Below the pieces are notes generated by a model. The model saw nothing but the letters and a program-made list of their open reading frames with translations. It did not search any database and was not told where the DNA came from. 64,000 nucleotides of DNA from Nostoc sp. TCL26-01 (lineage in GTDB: Bacteria > Cyanobacteriota > Cyanobacteriia > Cyanobacteriales > Nostocaceae): positions 1,144,001 to 1,208,000 of the forward strand of contig NZ_CP040297.1 in NCBI RefSeq assembly GCF_013393945.1. The letters are read 5' to 3'. Shown one piece after another: positions 1-7,609 of the stretch; position 1 is the first letter of the stretch; every line of letters starts with the position of its first letter. Position numbers and translations under genes: made by a program.

Positions 1-372
1 TATGTGGAAGGCGCACCAGAATTAGTTGCCGAAGTTGCTGCTAGTAGTGCTACCAAAGATTTGTATGACAAAAAACGTGCCTATCGTCGCAATGGCATCC
101 AAGAATATATCGTCTGGCAAGTGTTTGAAAGTACAATTAGTTGGTTTAGCTTGGAAGATGGTGAATATGTAGCGTTAACACCAGATGCAGCAGGTGTTAT
201 TCAAAGTCGAGTCTTCCCAGGATTATGGCTAGATATCTCTGCGTTAGTGACGGGAAATATGCCCCAAGTGTTGACGGTGTTGCAACAAGGCTTAAGTTCT
301 AGTGAACATCAAGCTTTTGTGCAGCAACTGAGTGATAGTCTTTCTCATCACTCCTCAAGTAAAATCTACTAA
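1..372 (+). CDS. Uma2-family (DUF820) putative endonuclease, C-terminal part only
   Basis: The reading frame is open from the first base of the window, so the gene starts outside it. The visible 123 codons match the C-terminal half of Uma2-family proteins, which are PD-(D/E)XK nuclease-fold proteins greatly expanded in cyanobacteria. The motifs PELVAEVAAS and, after it, DKKRAYRRNGIQEYIVW hold the acidic and lysine residues of the predicted active site. Bases 1-314 are identical to 749-1062 in the next gene. The two copies then diverge, and this one ends in a short serine/histidine-rich tail. The cellular role of the family is not established. Confidence is high for the family and low for any function. 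Confidence 0.85.
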   Translation, partial: YVEGAPELVAEVAASSATKDLYDKKRAYRRNGIQEYIVWQVFESTISWFSLEDGEYVALTPDAAGVIQSRVFPGLWLDISALVTGNMPQVLTVLQQGLSSSEHQAFVQQLSDSLSHHSSSKIY

Positions 373-373
373 G

Positions 374-1093
374 ATGCGGGTTATGGTTAACACTTCTCCA
401 CAACAATCAACTCCAGCCGCTACTCCATCATACATTCCACCGCTTGAGAGTGGCGATCGCCTCACAAGCCCAGAATTTGAGCGTCGTTACAATGCTATGC
501 CTAATCTCAAGAAAGCCGAATTAATTGAAGGAGTAGTTTACGTGGCTTCCCCTCTGCGCTTTGAACCCCACGCCGAACCCCATGCTAATTTGATGGGTTG
601 GTTGTGGTCTTATAAAATAGTTACGCCTGGAGTAAGACTGGGTGATAATCCAACAGTGCGCCTTGATTTAGATAACGAACCTCAACCCGATGCGATTTTA
701 ATCATTGATTCCACTTGTGGGGGAAAATCGGAGATTGGTGCAGATGGTTATGTGGAAGGCGCACCAGAATTAGTTGCCGAAGTTGCTGCTAGTAGTGCTA
801 CCAAAGATTTGTATGACAAAAAACGTGCCTATCGTCGCAATGGCATCCAAGAATATATCGTCTGGCAAGTGTTTGAAAGTACAATTAGTTGGTTTAGCTT
901 GGAAGATGGTGAATATGTAGCGTTAACACCAGATGCAGCAGGTGTTATTCAAAGTCGAGTCTTCCCAGGATTATGGCTAGATATCTCTGCGTTAGTGACG
1001 GGAAATATGCCCCAAGTGTTGACGGTGTTGCAACAAGGCTTAAGTTCTAGTGAACATCAAGCGTTTGTCCAGCAGTTGAGTGCTGAGTGCTGA
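374..1093 (+). CDS. Uma2-family (DUF820) putative endonuclease, complete
   Basis: This full-length member of about 239 residues begins two bases after the preceding stop codon. ATG 374 and ATG 383 are both possible starts and neither has a clear Shine-Dalgarno sequence. An N-terminal Thr/Pro-rich segment leads into the Uma2 core: FERRYNAMPNLKKAELIEG, then QPDAILIID, then the PELVAEVAAS and KKRAY motifs of the PD-(D/E)XK-like site. Its last 313 or so bases before the tail are identical to the partial copy upstream, which indicates a recent tandem duplication or gene conversion. The substrate is unknown. Confidence 0.85.
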   Translation: MRVMVNTSPQQSTPAATPSYIPPLESGDRLTSPEFERRYNAMPNLKKAELIEGVVYVASPLRFEPHAEPHANLMGWLWSYKIVTPGVRLGDNPTVRLDLDNEPQPDAILIIDSTCGGKSEIGADGYVEGAPELVAEVAASSATKDLYDKKRAYRRNGIQEYIVWQVFESTISWFSLEDGEYVALTPDAAGVIQSRVFPGLWLDISALVTGNMPQVLTVLQQGLSSSEHQAFVQQLSAEC

Positions 1094-1222
1094 GTAGTAG
1101 ACATCTCCAAAAACGATCAAATGAAAATTATTTACGACCACTTATCCATCTTTTTTCATTGCGTCTTGTAATGCTAAAATTAAGACTAAGGTAGCGGTCT
1201 TGTATTCGCCAACGTTTATTAT

Positions 1223-1567
1223 ATGTCGCAACCAGTGCAATACGTAACCAATGAACATGGAGAACGAGTAGGGGTTTTATTGGACTTGAATACCTATTAT
1301 CGCCTGGTTAATCCATTAGGATTGGATGATGAGTGTTTGCTTGGTCTGAGTACAGATGAGTTAAAAGCACTGTCCTGTTGTAAACTAGCTGTGGCAGAGC
1401 AGACCCGTTTGGATGATTTAGTAGCGAGAAATACAGAGTCATTGTTGTGTGCCGATGAGGTTGGTGAGTTAGATGATTTGTTGGCAAAGGCAGATCAATT
1501 AACAATTCTGAAAACTCGCGCCAGATACACGCTCAAGCGCTTGGAAAAGGTGAAAGCGGCAGCGTGA
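1223..1567 (+). CDS. Small protein coupled to an HNH endonuclease; possible antitoxin-like partner
   Basis: This 114-residue protein has no family I can name with certainty. The N-terminus (VQYVTNEHGERVGVLLDLNTYYRL) resembles the short beta-strand plus helix seen in Phd-type antitoxins. The rest is acidic and helical (two LDDL motifs) with a basic tail. Its TGA stop overlaps the GTG start of the HNH gene in the sequence GTGA, so the two are translationally coupled. Small gene plus nuclease gene suggests a paired module such as toxin-antitoxin or immunity. That is inference from the layout only. Confidence 0.7.
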   Translation: MSQPVQYVTNEHGERVGVLLDLNTYYRLVNPLGLDDECLLGLSTDELKALSCCKLAVAEQTRLDDLVARNTESLLCADEVGELDDLLAKADQLTILKTRARYTLKRLEKVKAAA

Positions 1568-1992
1568 GTGCTTATATTCGGGTTGAGTTGCAGCGACAAA
1601 TCCGCATTCGCTTTGGTGAGTGCTGTGCTTATTGTCGAACAGCAGAGTTTCTAACGGCGATGACGTTTGAATTTGAGCATATTCGTCCTCTTTCAGTGGC
1701 TGGGGAAACAGTATTTGAAAATCTTTGTTTTGCCTGTCCGTCTTGTAATCGCTATAAGGGCGATCGTCAGACTGCTATCGATCCGGAAAGTGGGGAAACT
1801 GTGCCGTTATTTCATCCCCAAGAGCAAGTTTGGCAGGAACATTTCGCTTGGAATGAGAGTAAAACAGAAATAAATGGATTGACAGCATTTGGTCGAGCTA
1901 CAATCACAGCATTACAGATGAATCGAAAGTCCTTAGTTCGGGCAAGGGCAATGTGGGTTAAATTGGATGAACACCCACCAGAGTTGGATTGA
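1564..1992 (+). CDS. HNH endonuclease
   Basis: This 142-residue protein is built around a compact HNH nuclease with a treble-clef zinc site. CAYCR near residue 20 supplies the first CxxC, FEFEHIRPLSVAG supplies the catalytic His, and NLCFACPSCNRYKGDR supplies the Asn and the second CxxC. The C-terminal part (LFHPQEQVWQEHFAW and beyond) is typical of the stand-alone cyanobacterial HNH proteins. The GTG start lies inside the stop of the preceding gene, which indicates coupled translation. The target is unknown: it could be phage or mobile DNA, or the gene could be a domesticated homing-type nuclease. Confidence 0.85.
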   Translation: MSAYIRVELQRQIRIRFGECCAYCRTAEFLTAMTFEFEHIRPLSVAGETVFENLCFACPSCNRYKGDRQTAIDPESGETVPLFHPQEQVWQEHFAWNESKTEINGLTAFGRATITALQMNRKSLVRARAMWVKLDEHPPELD

Positions 1993-2122
1993 TTGGGGCA
2001 ATACTTCCTATAAAGGAGAGGAAGGCTGCGACCGTGCGATCGCCTGATATTGTAAGTTGGGCAAATGGATATAATTCCTATCGTGGGTAGGCTTTAATTT
2101 TGAATTGGAGCAAAACGACTTG

Positions 2123-2935
2123 ATGGCTCATTTAGATATCGAAAATTATAAACGGCTTGTAATTAATGATTTTAATTCTCGACCAGACTATGACCAGAAG
2201 AGTCCATTTCATGCGGCTTTAGCTAATCGGTTGGTGCAATTGGCGCAATTACAGCCAGGACAGCAAGTGCTTGATGTGGCGACAGGTACGGGATTAGTAT
2301 TGATTGCAGCCGCAGAAATTGTCGGTTTTCAAGGTAGAGTTGTGGGGGTGGATATTGCCGCAGGAATGCTAGAACAAGCACAGCACAAAATTAACACCCT
2401 TGGCTTACAAAATACCGAACTTATAGAAGCCGATGCTGATTATCTTGATTTCCCTGACAACAGTTTTAATGTGATTTTCTGCTCTAGCGCCCTGGTATAT
2501 TTAACAAATATTAGCAATAGTCTAAAACAGTGGTATCGCTTTCTTAAACCAGGCGGTTTAGTTGCTTTCTCATGCTTTGCCGAAACTGCCCACACAGCAG
2601 CTATTATCTTTAGAGCCAAAGTAAAAACTTACGGTATCACCATTTCTAACCCGAATGAACCATTAGGAACTCCACAAAAGTGCCAAAATTTGCTAAGTGA
2701 GGCGGGATTTGCAAACATTCAAATTATAATCGAGCAGTTTGGTTCCTATTTGCACAATGCAGAAAAAGCTTGGGATGCAAATGCTAGAAGTGCATTTGGT
2801 TCTCAGGTAAACCAACTTCCTCCAGAAACATTAGCACAAGTTAAAGCAGAGTATATTACAGAAATAGAGGCGATCGCCACAGATAAAGGTATTTGGAATG
2901 ATGTGACTACTTTCTTTGTACTTGCCAGTAAATAG
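2123..2935 (+). CDS. Class I SAM-dependent methyltransferase (UbiE/Methyltransf_11-like)
   Basis: This is a 270-residue protein from ATG 2123; an in-frame TTG lies 18 bases upstream but is a weaker candidate. SAM-binding motif I is VLDVATGTGLVLIAAAE near residue 50, followed by the acidic VVGVDIAAGML and by motif IV/post-I (FNVIFCSSALVYLTN). The region LKQWYRFLKPGGLVAFSCF is the typical post-II/III strand of class I enzymes. The closest general match is the UbiE/ArsM-like small-molecule methyltransferase group, and the substrate cannot be read from sequence. It is a single transcription unit facing xseA. Confidence 0.8.
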   Translation: MAHLDIENYKRLVINDFNSRPDYDQKSPFHAALANRLVQLAQLQPGQQVLDVATGTGLVLIAAAEIVGFQGRVVGVDIAAGMLEQAQHKINTLGLQNTELIEADADYLDFPDNSFNVIFCSSALVYLTNISNSLKQWYRFLKPGGLVAFSCFAETAHTAAIIFRAKVKTYGITISNPNEPLGTPQKCQNLLSEAGFANIQIIIEQFGSYLHNAEKAWDANARSAFGSQVNQLPPETLAQVKAEYITEIEAIATDKGIWNDVTTFFVLASK

Positions 2936-2984
2936 TTGGCATTAGATAGATGAGAGAAATTGGCAAATATGGCATTGGGATGAC

Positions 2985-4211
2985 CTACTCTATCACCTTG
3001 ACTTTCACCTCACCCTGTCCCAATTGAACCAACAACTCATCTCCTACAGCTAATTTATCAGCATTACGAGCGATCGCACCATTTTCTTGCCTCACTACTG
3101 CATAACCACGTTGTAACACAGCTTTGGGGTCAAGACTGGCTAATTTTTGGCGTAACATTTCTAAGTGTTGCTTGGCTTGTTGCGATCGCGCTGTTGTTAA
3201 TTGTAACAATTGTCGGCGTTGCCATTGGAGATTTTTGACCTCTTGCTGCATTTGCCGATCTAAGCGCAGATTTCGTAAGCGATGGCGTAATGTCTGCAAT
3301 TTATTCTCCGCAGATGTTTGAGAATAAATCACAGCCTCATGTAGCGATGCAACTCGCTGGCGATGTTGAGTATACATTTCTGCTAGCGATGGGACAACGG
3401 TTTCTGCTGCCGCCGTGGGTGTATGTACACAAACATCAGCCACCAAATCTACCAAAGACTCATCTCGTTGATGTCCAATACCGGTAACTACAGGTATGGT
3501 ACATTCAGCTACAGCACGGACTACACGTTCATCATTAAAACAAACTAATTCCTCAACTGCACCACCACCCCTAGATAAGATTAACACCTCTGCACGACCA
3601 TCCCGTTCTACTCTGGCGATCGCTTTGACGATAGATTCTGGTGCTTGCTCACCTTGGACTGTCGCCGGGGAAAATAGGACGTGTAAACCAGGATATCTGT
3701 GTTTGAGGGTTTTTTGAATATCGCCCCAAGCCGCCGCCGTGGGTGAGGTAACAACAGCAATTATTTGTGGATGGAGAGGGATGTGGCGCTTGCGTTGCGG
3801 ATCAAATAATCCCTCTGCCAGCAACCGATTGCGTAACTGTTGATAGCGCAATGCTTGTAAACCTACACCACCAGGGAATGCTTGCCATACTGTTAATTGA
3901 TACTCTCCCCTTTGTGGGTATAAGCGAATACTACCCAAAATGATCAACTGTTCCCCAGGGACAGGTAACTGAGTGAGTTTTGCCAATTGACTATTCCAAA
4001 CCACACATTTAATTGCTGCCGTACCATCAGGGTCTTGTAGAGTGAAGAATAACCCACTACGATGATTATTAGCACTGGAAACTTCACCAGTCACCCAAAC
4101 TTGCCGCAATTGCTCATCTTGTTCTAAGAGCGATCGCAGATAATCAGTTAACCCAGATACTGAAACTGCCGCATCCGGAATAGTCACGTTAGAAGAGTCA
4201 AAAATCATCAC
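2985..4211 (-). CDS. xseA: Exodeoxyribonuclease VII large subunit
   Basis: This 408-residue protein matches the usual length of XseA. The N-terminal OB-fold (LTDYLRSLLEQDEQLRQVWVTGEVS... through IKCVVWNSQL) binds single-stranded DNA. The Exonuc_VII_L domain carries the family signatures IAVVTSPTAAAWGDI, ILSRGGGAVEELVCFNDE and VVTGIGHQRDESLVDLVAD, followed by the long coiled-coil arm and the C-terminal LASLDPKAVLQRGYAVV segment. The enzyme degrades single-stranded DNA to short oligonucleotides together with XseB. I see no xseB next to it in this window. ATG 4211 or 4208 could be the start. Confidence 0.95.
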   Translation of the reverse strand: MMIFDSSNVTIPDAAVSVSGLTDYLRSLLEQDEQLRQVWVTGEVSSANNHRSGLFFTLQDPDGTAAIKCVVWNSQLAKLTQLPVPGEQLIILGSIRLYPQRGEYQLTVWQAFPGGVGLQALRYQQLRNRLLAEGLFDPQRKRHIPLHPQIIAVVTSPTAAAWGDIQKTLKHRYPGLHVLFSPATVQGEQAPESIVKAIARVERDGRAEVLILSRGGGAVEELVCFNDERVVRAVAECTIPVVTGIGHQRDESLVDLVADVCVHTPTAAAETVVPSLAEMYTQHRQRVASLHEAVIYSQTSAENKLQTLRHRLRNLRLDRQMQQEVKNLQWQRRQLLQLTTARSQQAKQHLEMLRQKLASLDPKAVLQRGYAVVRQENGAIARNADKLAVGDELLVQLGQGEVKVKVIE

Positions 4212-4283
4212 AGATGCCTAAAAGCATTTATGCTGAAGCAATTTTAGCATTTTTCATCAAAACCCAATTATCACAATAATTCC

Positions 4284-4946
4284 ATGACAATTCGGACATT
4301 AGGAATTGCACCACAGTTATATGATTATTTACTAAACATTTCTTTACGAGAACCAGAAATATTAAAGCAATTGCGGCAAGAAACAGCCCAGCATCCTGTA
4401 GGGAGAATGCAAATTGCCCCTGAACAAGGACAATTCATGGCTTTGTTAGTGCAATTAACAGTAGCAAAAAAAACTTTAGAAATAGGCGTATTTACTGGTT
4501 ATAGTTCCTTGGCAGTGGCACTAGCTTTACCACCAGAAGGGCAAGTGGTAGCTTGTGATATTAGTGAAGAGTTTACTGCGATCGCTCGTCGTTATTGGCA
4601 ACAAGCCGGAGTAGCAGATAAAATCATACTGCACATCGCCCCAGCTATAGAGACTTTGGATAGGTTACTCAGCAATGGGGAAGCGGAAACCTTTGACTTC
4701 GCCTTCATTGATGCTGACAAGAGCAATTATGATCATTATTATGAGCGATCGCTGCAATTAATTCGACATGGTGGCGTGATAGCGATCGATAATGTTCTTT
4801 GGTCGGGAAGAGTGGCAGATACTCAAGTGCAAGATAATCGCACCAAAAAAATCCGCGCCTTCAATCACAAGCTACTACATGACCAAAGAATCACTCTCAG
4901 CCTCATACCCATTGGTGATGGGTTAACCTTAGTAAGAAAAAATTAA
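4284..4946 (+). CDS. O-methyltransferase, catechol/caffeoyl-CoA type (Methyltransf_3)
   Basis: This 220-residue class I SAM methyltransferase belongs to the cation-dependent O-methyltransferase family. Motif I is TLEIGVFTGYSSLAVALALP near residues 65-84. The metal-binding signature FDFAFIDADKSNYDHYYE and the later GGVIAIDNVLWSGRVAD supply the Asp and Asn residues that hold the divalent cation. The protein is complete and divergently transcribed from xseA. Family members methylate vicinal hydroxyl groups of small phenolics. The physiological substrate here is unknown. Confidence 0.9.
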   Translation: MTIRTLGIAPQLYDYLLNISLREPEILKQLRQETAQHPVGRMQIAPEQGQFMALLVQLTVAKKTLEIGVFTGYSSLAVALALPPEGQVVACDISEEFTAIARRYWQQAGVADKIILHIAPAIETLDRLLSNGEAETFDFAFIDADKSNYDHYYERSLQLIRHGGVIAIDNVLWSGRVADTQVQDNRTKKIRAFNHKLLHDQRITLSLIPIGDGLTLVRKN

Positions 4947-5057
4947 TCTTTAACTTATATAAATATAGAACCCATTTGACATCTTTTACTATCTTGAAGT
5001 ACAGTTACCGCAAAAGCTGTATCCAGCAGTCATGTCGTACTCTAGCAGCCTAACAGA

Positions 5058-5159
5058 CATGGCATTTGCAAAGCGTTGAATTGTCAACCTGGGGAACTAT
5101 TGGAATATCTGCCAGATGAAGGTGAAGGGAATGTTGTTTCTCAGGCTGATATAGTTTAA
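5058..5159 (+). pseudogene. Remnant of a small XRE/Cro-type HTH regulator
   Basis: The frame 5058-5159 reads HGICKALNCQPGELLEYLPD and then GEGNVVSQADIV before TAA. The phrase 'ALCKALNCQPGDLLEYxPD' is the hallmark C-terminal half of small XRE-family helix-turn-helix proteins. Upstream the frame is closed by TAG and no start is available. Fragments of the preceding helix seem to continue in another frame around 5040-5060, as expected from frameshift decay. The remaining bases of 4947-5177 hold nothing else I recognise. The remnant sits just beyond the downstream end of the DISARM operon, so it may be a lost regulator of a neighbouring module. Confidence 0.5.
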
Positions 5160-5177
5160 GTGCGATGGGCTTACGCT

Positions 5178-5549
5178 TCATTGTAGGCGATCGCATAAAC
5201 AATCAAATCCCAGGAATAGGACGCAGGATTTTGTGAGACACCAAACTGTCAAACTGCGATCGCAACGCTTGGGCTGTTGCTGAGTCAGTGAGCAACACAC
5301 CTGCTTCAATATTGCGTTCGGTTGAGATGTGCTTCGTTCTGCTGCTAATAAGCGGAGAGTATAAGCAATATGACTACACTTTACGCTTTCACCAATAAGA
5401 CGATTAAGTTCATCAACTACGGTTTGGCTTAAGGTTGCGGGTACGTAGTTAGCAATAGTCGATACTAGAAAAGGCGGAGATAGCCTGCCGTTTTCTAGTG
5501 CTGTTGCTAGTTTCAGTAAAGTTGGACGGCTCAGTTGCAAAAAAGCCAT
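5178..5549 (-). pseudogene. drmC: DrmC (DISARM PLD-family protein), internally deleted
   Basis: The first 70 or so residues (MAFLQLSRPTLLKLATALEN... to LRLLAAERSTSQ) match the N-terminus of DrmC. In the same frame the protein then degenerates to the stop at 5178. In a second frame the DNA continues with TERNIEAGVLLTDSATAQAL and SLVSHKILRPIPGI, then a stop at 5203-5205; this is what the C-terminus of a PLD protein looks like. A deletion near 5310-5335 has therefore joined the two ends out of frame and removed the central segment that would hold the HxKxxxxD catalytic motif. DrmC is normally about 240 residues. It lies 5 bases after drmB and would have been its operon partner. Confidence 0.75.
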
Positions 5550-5554
5550 TGTGA

Positions 5555-7420
5555 TTATTCTGGGAAAAACTCTGCCCCTAAACCTTCAACTGTAGAGACA
5601 ACCAAGGCGCGGTCAAGAAATTCGTTGCGGCGTTCGCAGGATGTTTCTGCAATTAGTAAGCATCCGTGACAAGCCGAACCGTGCAGAAAACGCTCCTCTT
5701 GCTCGTTATCTGGGCGATGTTGAGCGCATACTGGGTCATTGGAACATAATCTTCCTTGTTCTAGTGCTACTTCCAAATGGTGTTCAATGCGTTTGCCAAC
5801 TTCTACCAGTCCGCCTAAAGTCCCTTCTGAACCAGTTGAACCAGTGTATAAAAGAATGCCATGACCAGATTCACCAGCATAGATGCGTTCGCGGATGGAA
5901 CTAGCCGCATAGCCGCATTCTAACGACACAGCCACAATCAATAAATGTGATAGAGAATGCAGCATTATATACTGCAAGCCAGGAAACTTAACTTTTTCTT
6001 TTTCCTGGTCGATACCTTTACGCGCACACCAAATATCAAATCCTCTTGATAATTCTCTTCCTCGCTTTTTAACGGCTTCTCGTTTTAACCAATCTTCAAT
6101 AGCTTCCTTACGGAAAGCAATAAACACACCCTCGCCTTTATTTTCAATTGCCGGAACCCAAGAGGTTTCAATATCCAACGCAGCACGCCTGACGCTGATA
6201 TCAAGTTCGCCGTCGATATCTGGCATTTCGGCTTCAAAGCGAGTAAAACCCACCTGGGCAATTACTTCACGTAAACGATGTACTAAAACTATTCGTTCAA
6301 TGCAGGAAGCAAACGCAGGCTGTAAATTATCTAAACTACGTGACCTAGCATAAAAATCACCGTCAGGGACATCTTCCCCAACTTCGACGGGGCTAGAAAG
6401 TAATGTCTCAATTTCTACTTGCTTAATGCTTTTATTTGGTTTTCCTTGCCCACTTTGTCGCCGTTGTACTTCTTCCCAGACGGCTTCATTGCTAAATCCT
6501 TCTAAATTTGTGGCTACCTTGGACATTAGACTCTTAACAAGAGTAAGTTGTTCAAGTGTTGTTATGTTTTTAAGGAAATCTTCGTAGACTGAATTTACTG
6601 CTTTTTGTAAAGCTGCGTCTGAATCAGGAAGGGAAATAACGCTGAGAATTTGCGAAAAATAAGCGTTACTGGCAGACCTAACTAATAAGCGGTTGTATTC
6701 TGGTAGACCTGTAGATTCACGAATACAGTAAGGTTCTTGGGCAAACGAACCAAGCCAAGGGCGATGTCCCTGACATGGGCCTAAAACTTTACCGTTGCGG
6801 ACTGTAGCATCAGCAAGGGGACGGCGTTTTTTACAGGCTTCGCAACGCACATAAATTTCAGCGAAGTCGTTACCTGAACCACCCTCATCTAACCATAGCT
6901 GACCTCGACACTTATTTTCAAGGTCATTATGAGCAAAACGATACCAGTCAATATCGCTAATATGACCTTTAACGCAGGCTTGTACGAAGCGGACGGGTAC
7001 AACTGGGATAGACTTTTTCTCAGCACTAAGATATTTACCACCTACTAAATTATTCCAAGGTAGCAGAGGACGAGTGCGGAATGTTTTTTTGGTTTTGGTG
7101 TCGTACCAAGTTTCTTTGACTTGGGCTAAAAACCAAATGGGAAACATGAAAGCATTAATTCCCGTGCGGGGTGCTTTAGAGTCTTGTTCGTCAACTGGTG
7201 GTGCATACAGCTTAATATTGTTGACTTCTAAAATCTCAGCAACTCTAGTTGCTAATCGGTCTTCAAAGATGCGCCTTTTGTCACCACGCCAATGATTCAA
7301 ACCAGCAATTAACACTGAATGTTCTGGTAAGTCTACCATCGCCCCAGGCCCAAAGGTAGAAAGGATTTGGCTTTGGCGCACTTGTCCGGCTGGGGGAATT
7401 TTCTTGTGAGATTTGTTCAT
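5555..7420 (-). CDS. drmB: DrmB, DISARM DUF1998-domain protein
   Basis: This 621-residue protein starts with the DrmB-type sequence GQVRQSQILSTFGPGAMVDLPEHSVLIAG. The first half contains several zinc-ribbon cysteines (CVKGH, CRGQ, RCEACKKRR, CQGHRPW). The C-terminal DUF1998 region includes LQYIMLHSLSHLLIVA, GYAASSIRERIY and GILLYTGSTGSEGTLGGLV, followed by cysteine pairs CSNDPVC and CHGCLL. In known DISARM systems DrmA and DrmB form the core complex that senses and blocks incoming phage DNA. The gene follows drmA after 189 bases filled by a palindromic repeat, and is followed 5 bases later by the broken drmC. The reading frame is intact. Confidence 0.93.
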   Translation of the reverse strand: MNKSHKKIPPAGQVRQSQILSTFGPGAMVDLPEHSVLIAGLNHWRGDKRRIFEDRLATRVAEILEVNNIKLYAPPVDEQDSKAPRTGINAFMFPIWFLAQVKETWYDTKTKKTFRTRPLLPWNNLVGGKYLSAEKKSIPVVPVRFVQACVKGHISDIDWYRFAHNDLENKCRGQLWLDEGGSGNDFAEIYVRCEACKKRRPLADATVRNGKVLGPCQGHRPWLGSFAQEPYCIRESTGLPEYNRLLVRSASNAYFSQILSVISLPDSDAALQKAVNSVYEDFLKNITTLEQLTLVKSLMSKVATNLEGFSNEAVWEEVQRRQSGQGKPNKSIKQVEIETLLSSPVEVGEDVPDGDFYARSRSLDNLQPAFASCIERIVLVHRLREVIAQVGFTRFEAEMPDIDGELDISVRRAALDIETSWVPAIENKGEGVFIAFRKEAIEDWLKREAVKKRGRELSRGFDIWCARKGIDQEKEKVKFPGLQYIMLHSLSHLLIVAVSLECGYAASSIRERIYAGESGHGILLYTGSTGSEGTLGGLVEVGKRIEHHLEVALEQGRLCSNDPVCAQHRPDNEQEERFLHGSACHGCLLIAETSCERRNEFLDRALVVSTVEGLGAEFFPE

Positions 7421-7454
7421 AAGTTTTGTTTATTAGTTCTTATATCCAGACAGA

Positions 7455-7579
7455 CAGAGATTTTAAATCTCTGTCTGATAGCAAAATTCCTCTGAAAGAG
7501 GAATAAACATTAATGATTTTTTGTTTATGTAGTCGTCTTGTGATGACTTTGGCTTTTAGACAGGGATTTATAATCCCTG
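7455..7579. repeat. BIME-like four-stem palindromic repeat between drmA and drmB
   Basis: The spacer holds four inverted repeats in order: CAGAGATT-AATCTCTG (7455-7473), ATTCCTCT-AGAGGAAT (7485-7504), AGTCGTC-GATGACT near 7530-7550 and CAGGGATT-AATCCCTG (7561-7579). The linkers 'tctgatagc' and 'ggcttttagaca' are approximate inverted copies of each other. The same architecture recurs at 13325, 15079, 18286 and 36758. In RNA it could fold into a hairpin cluster between the two cistrons and change drmB expression relative to drmA. Confidence 0.75.
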
Positions 7580-7609
7580 GCTATCTGAAATAAGAATAAA
7601 AGTTGAACT

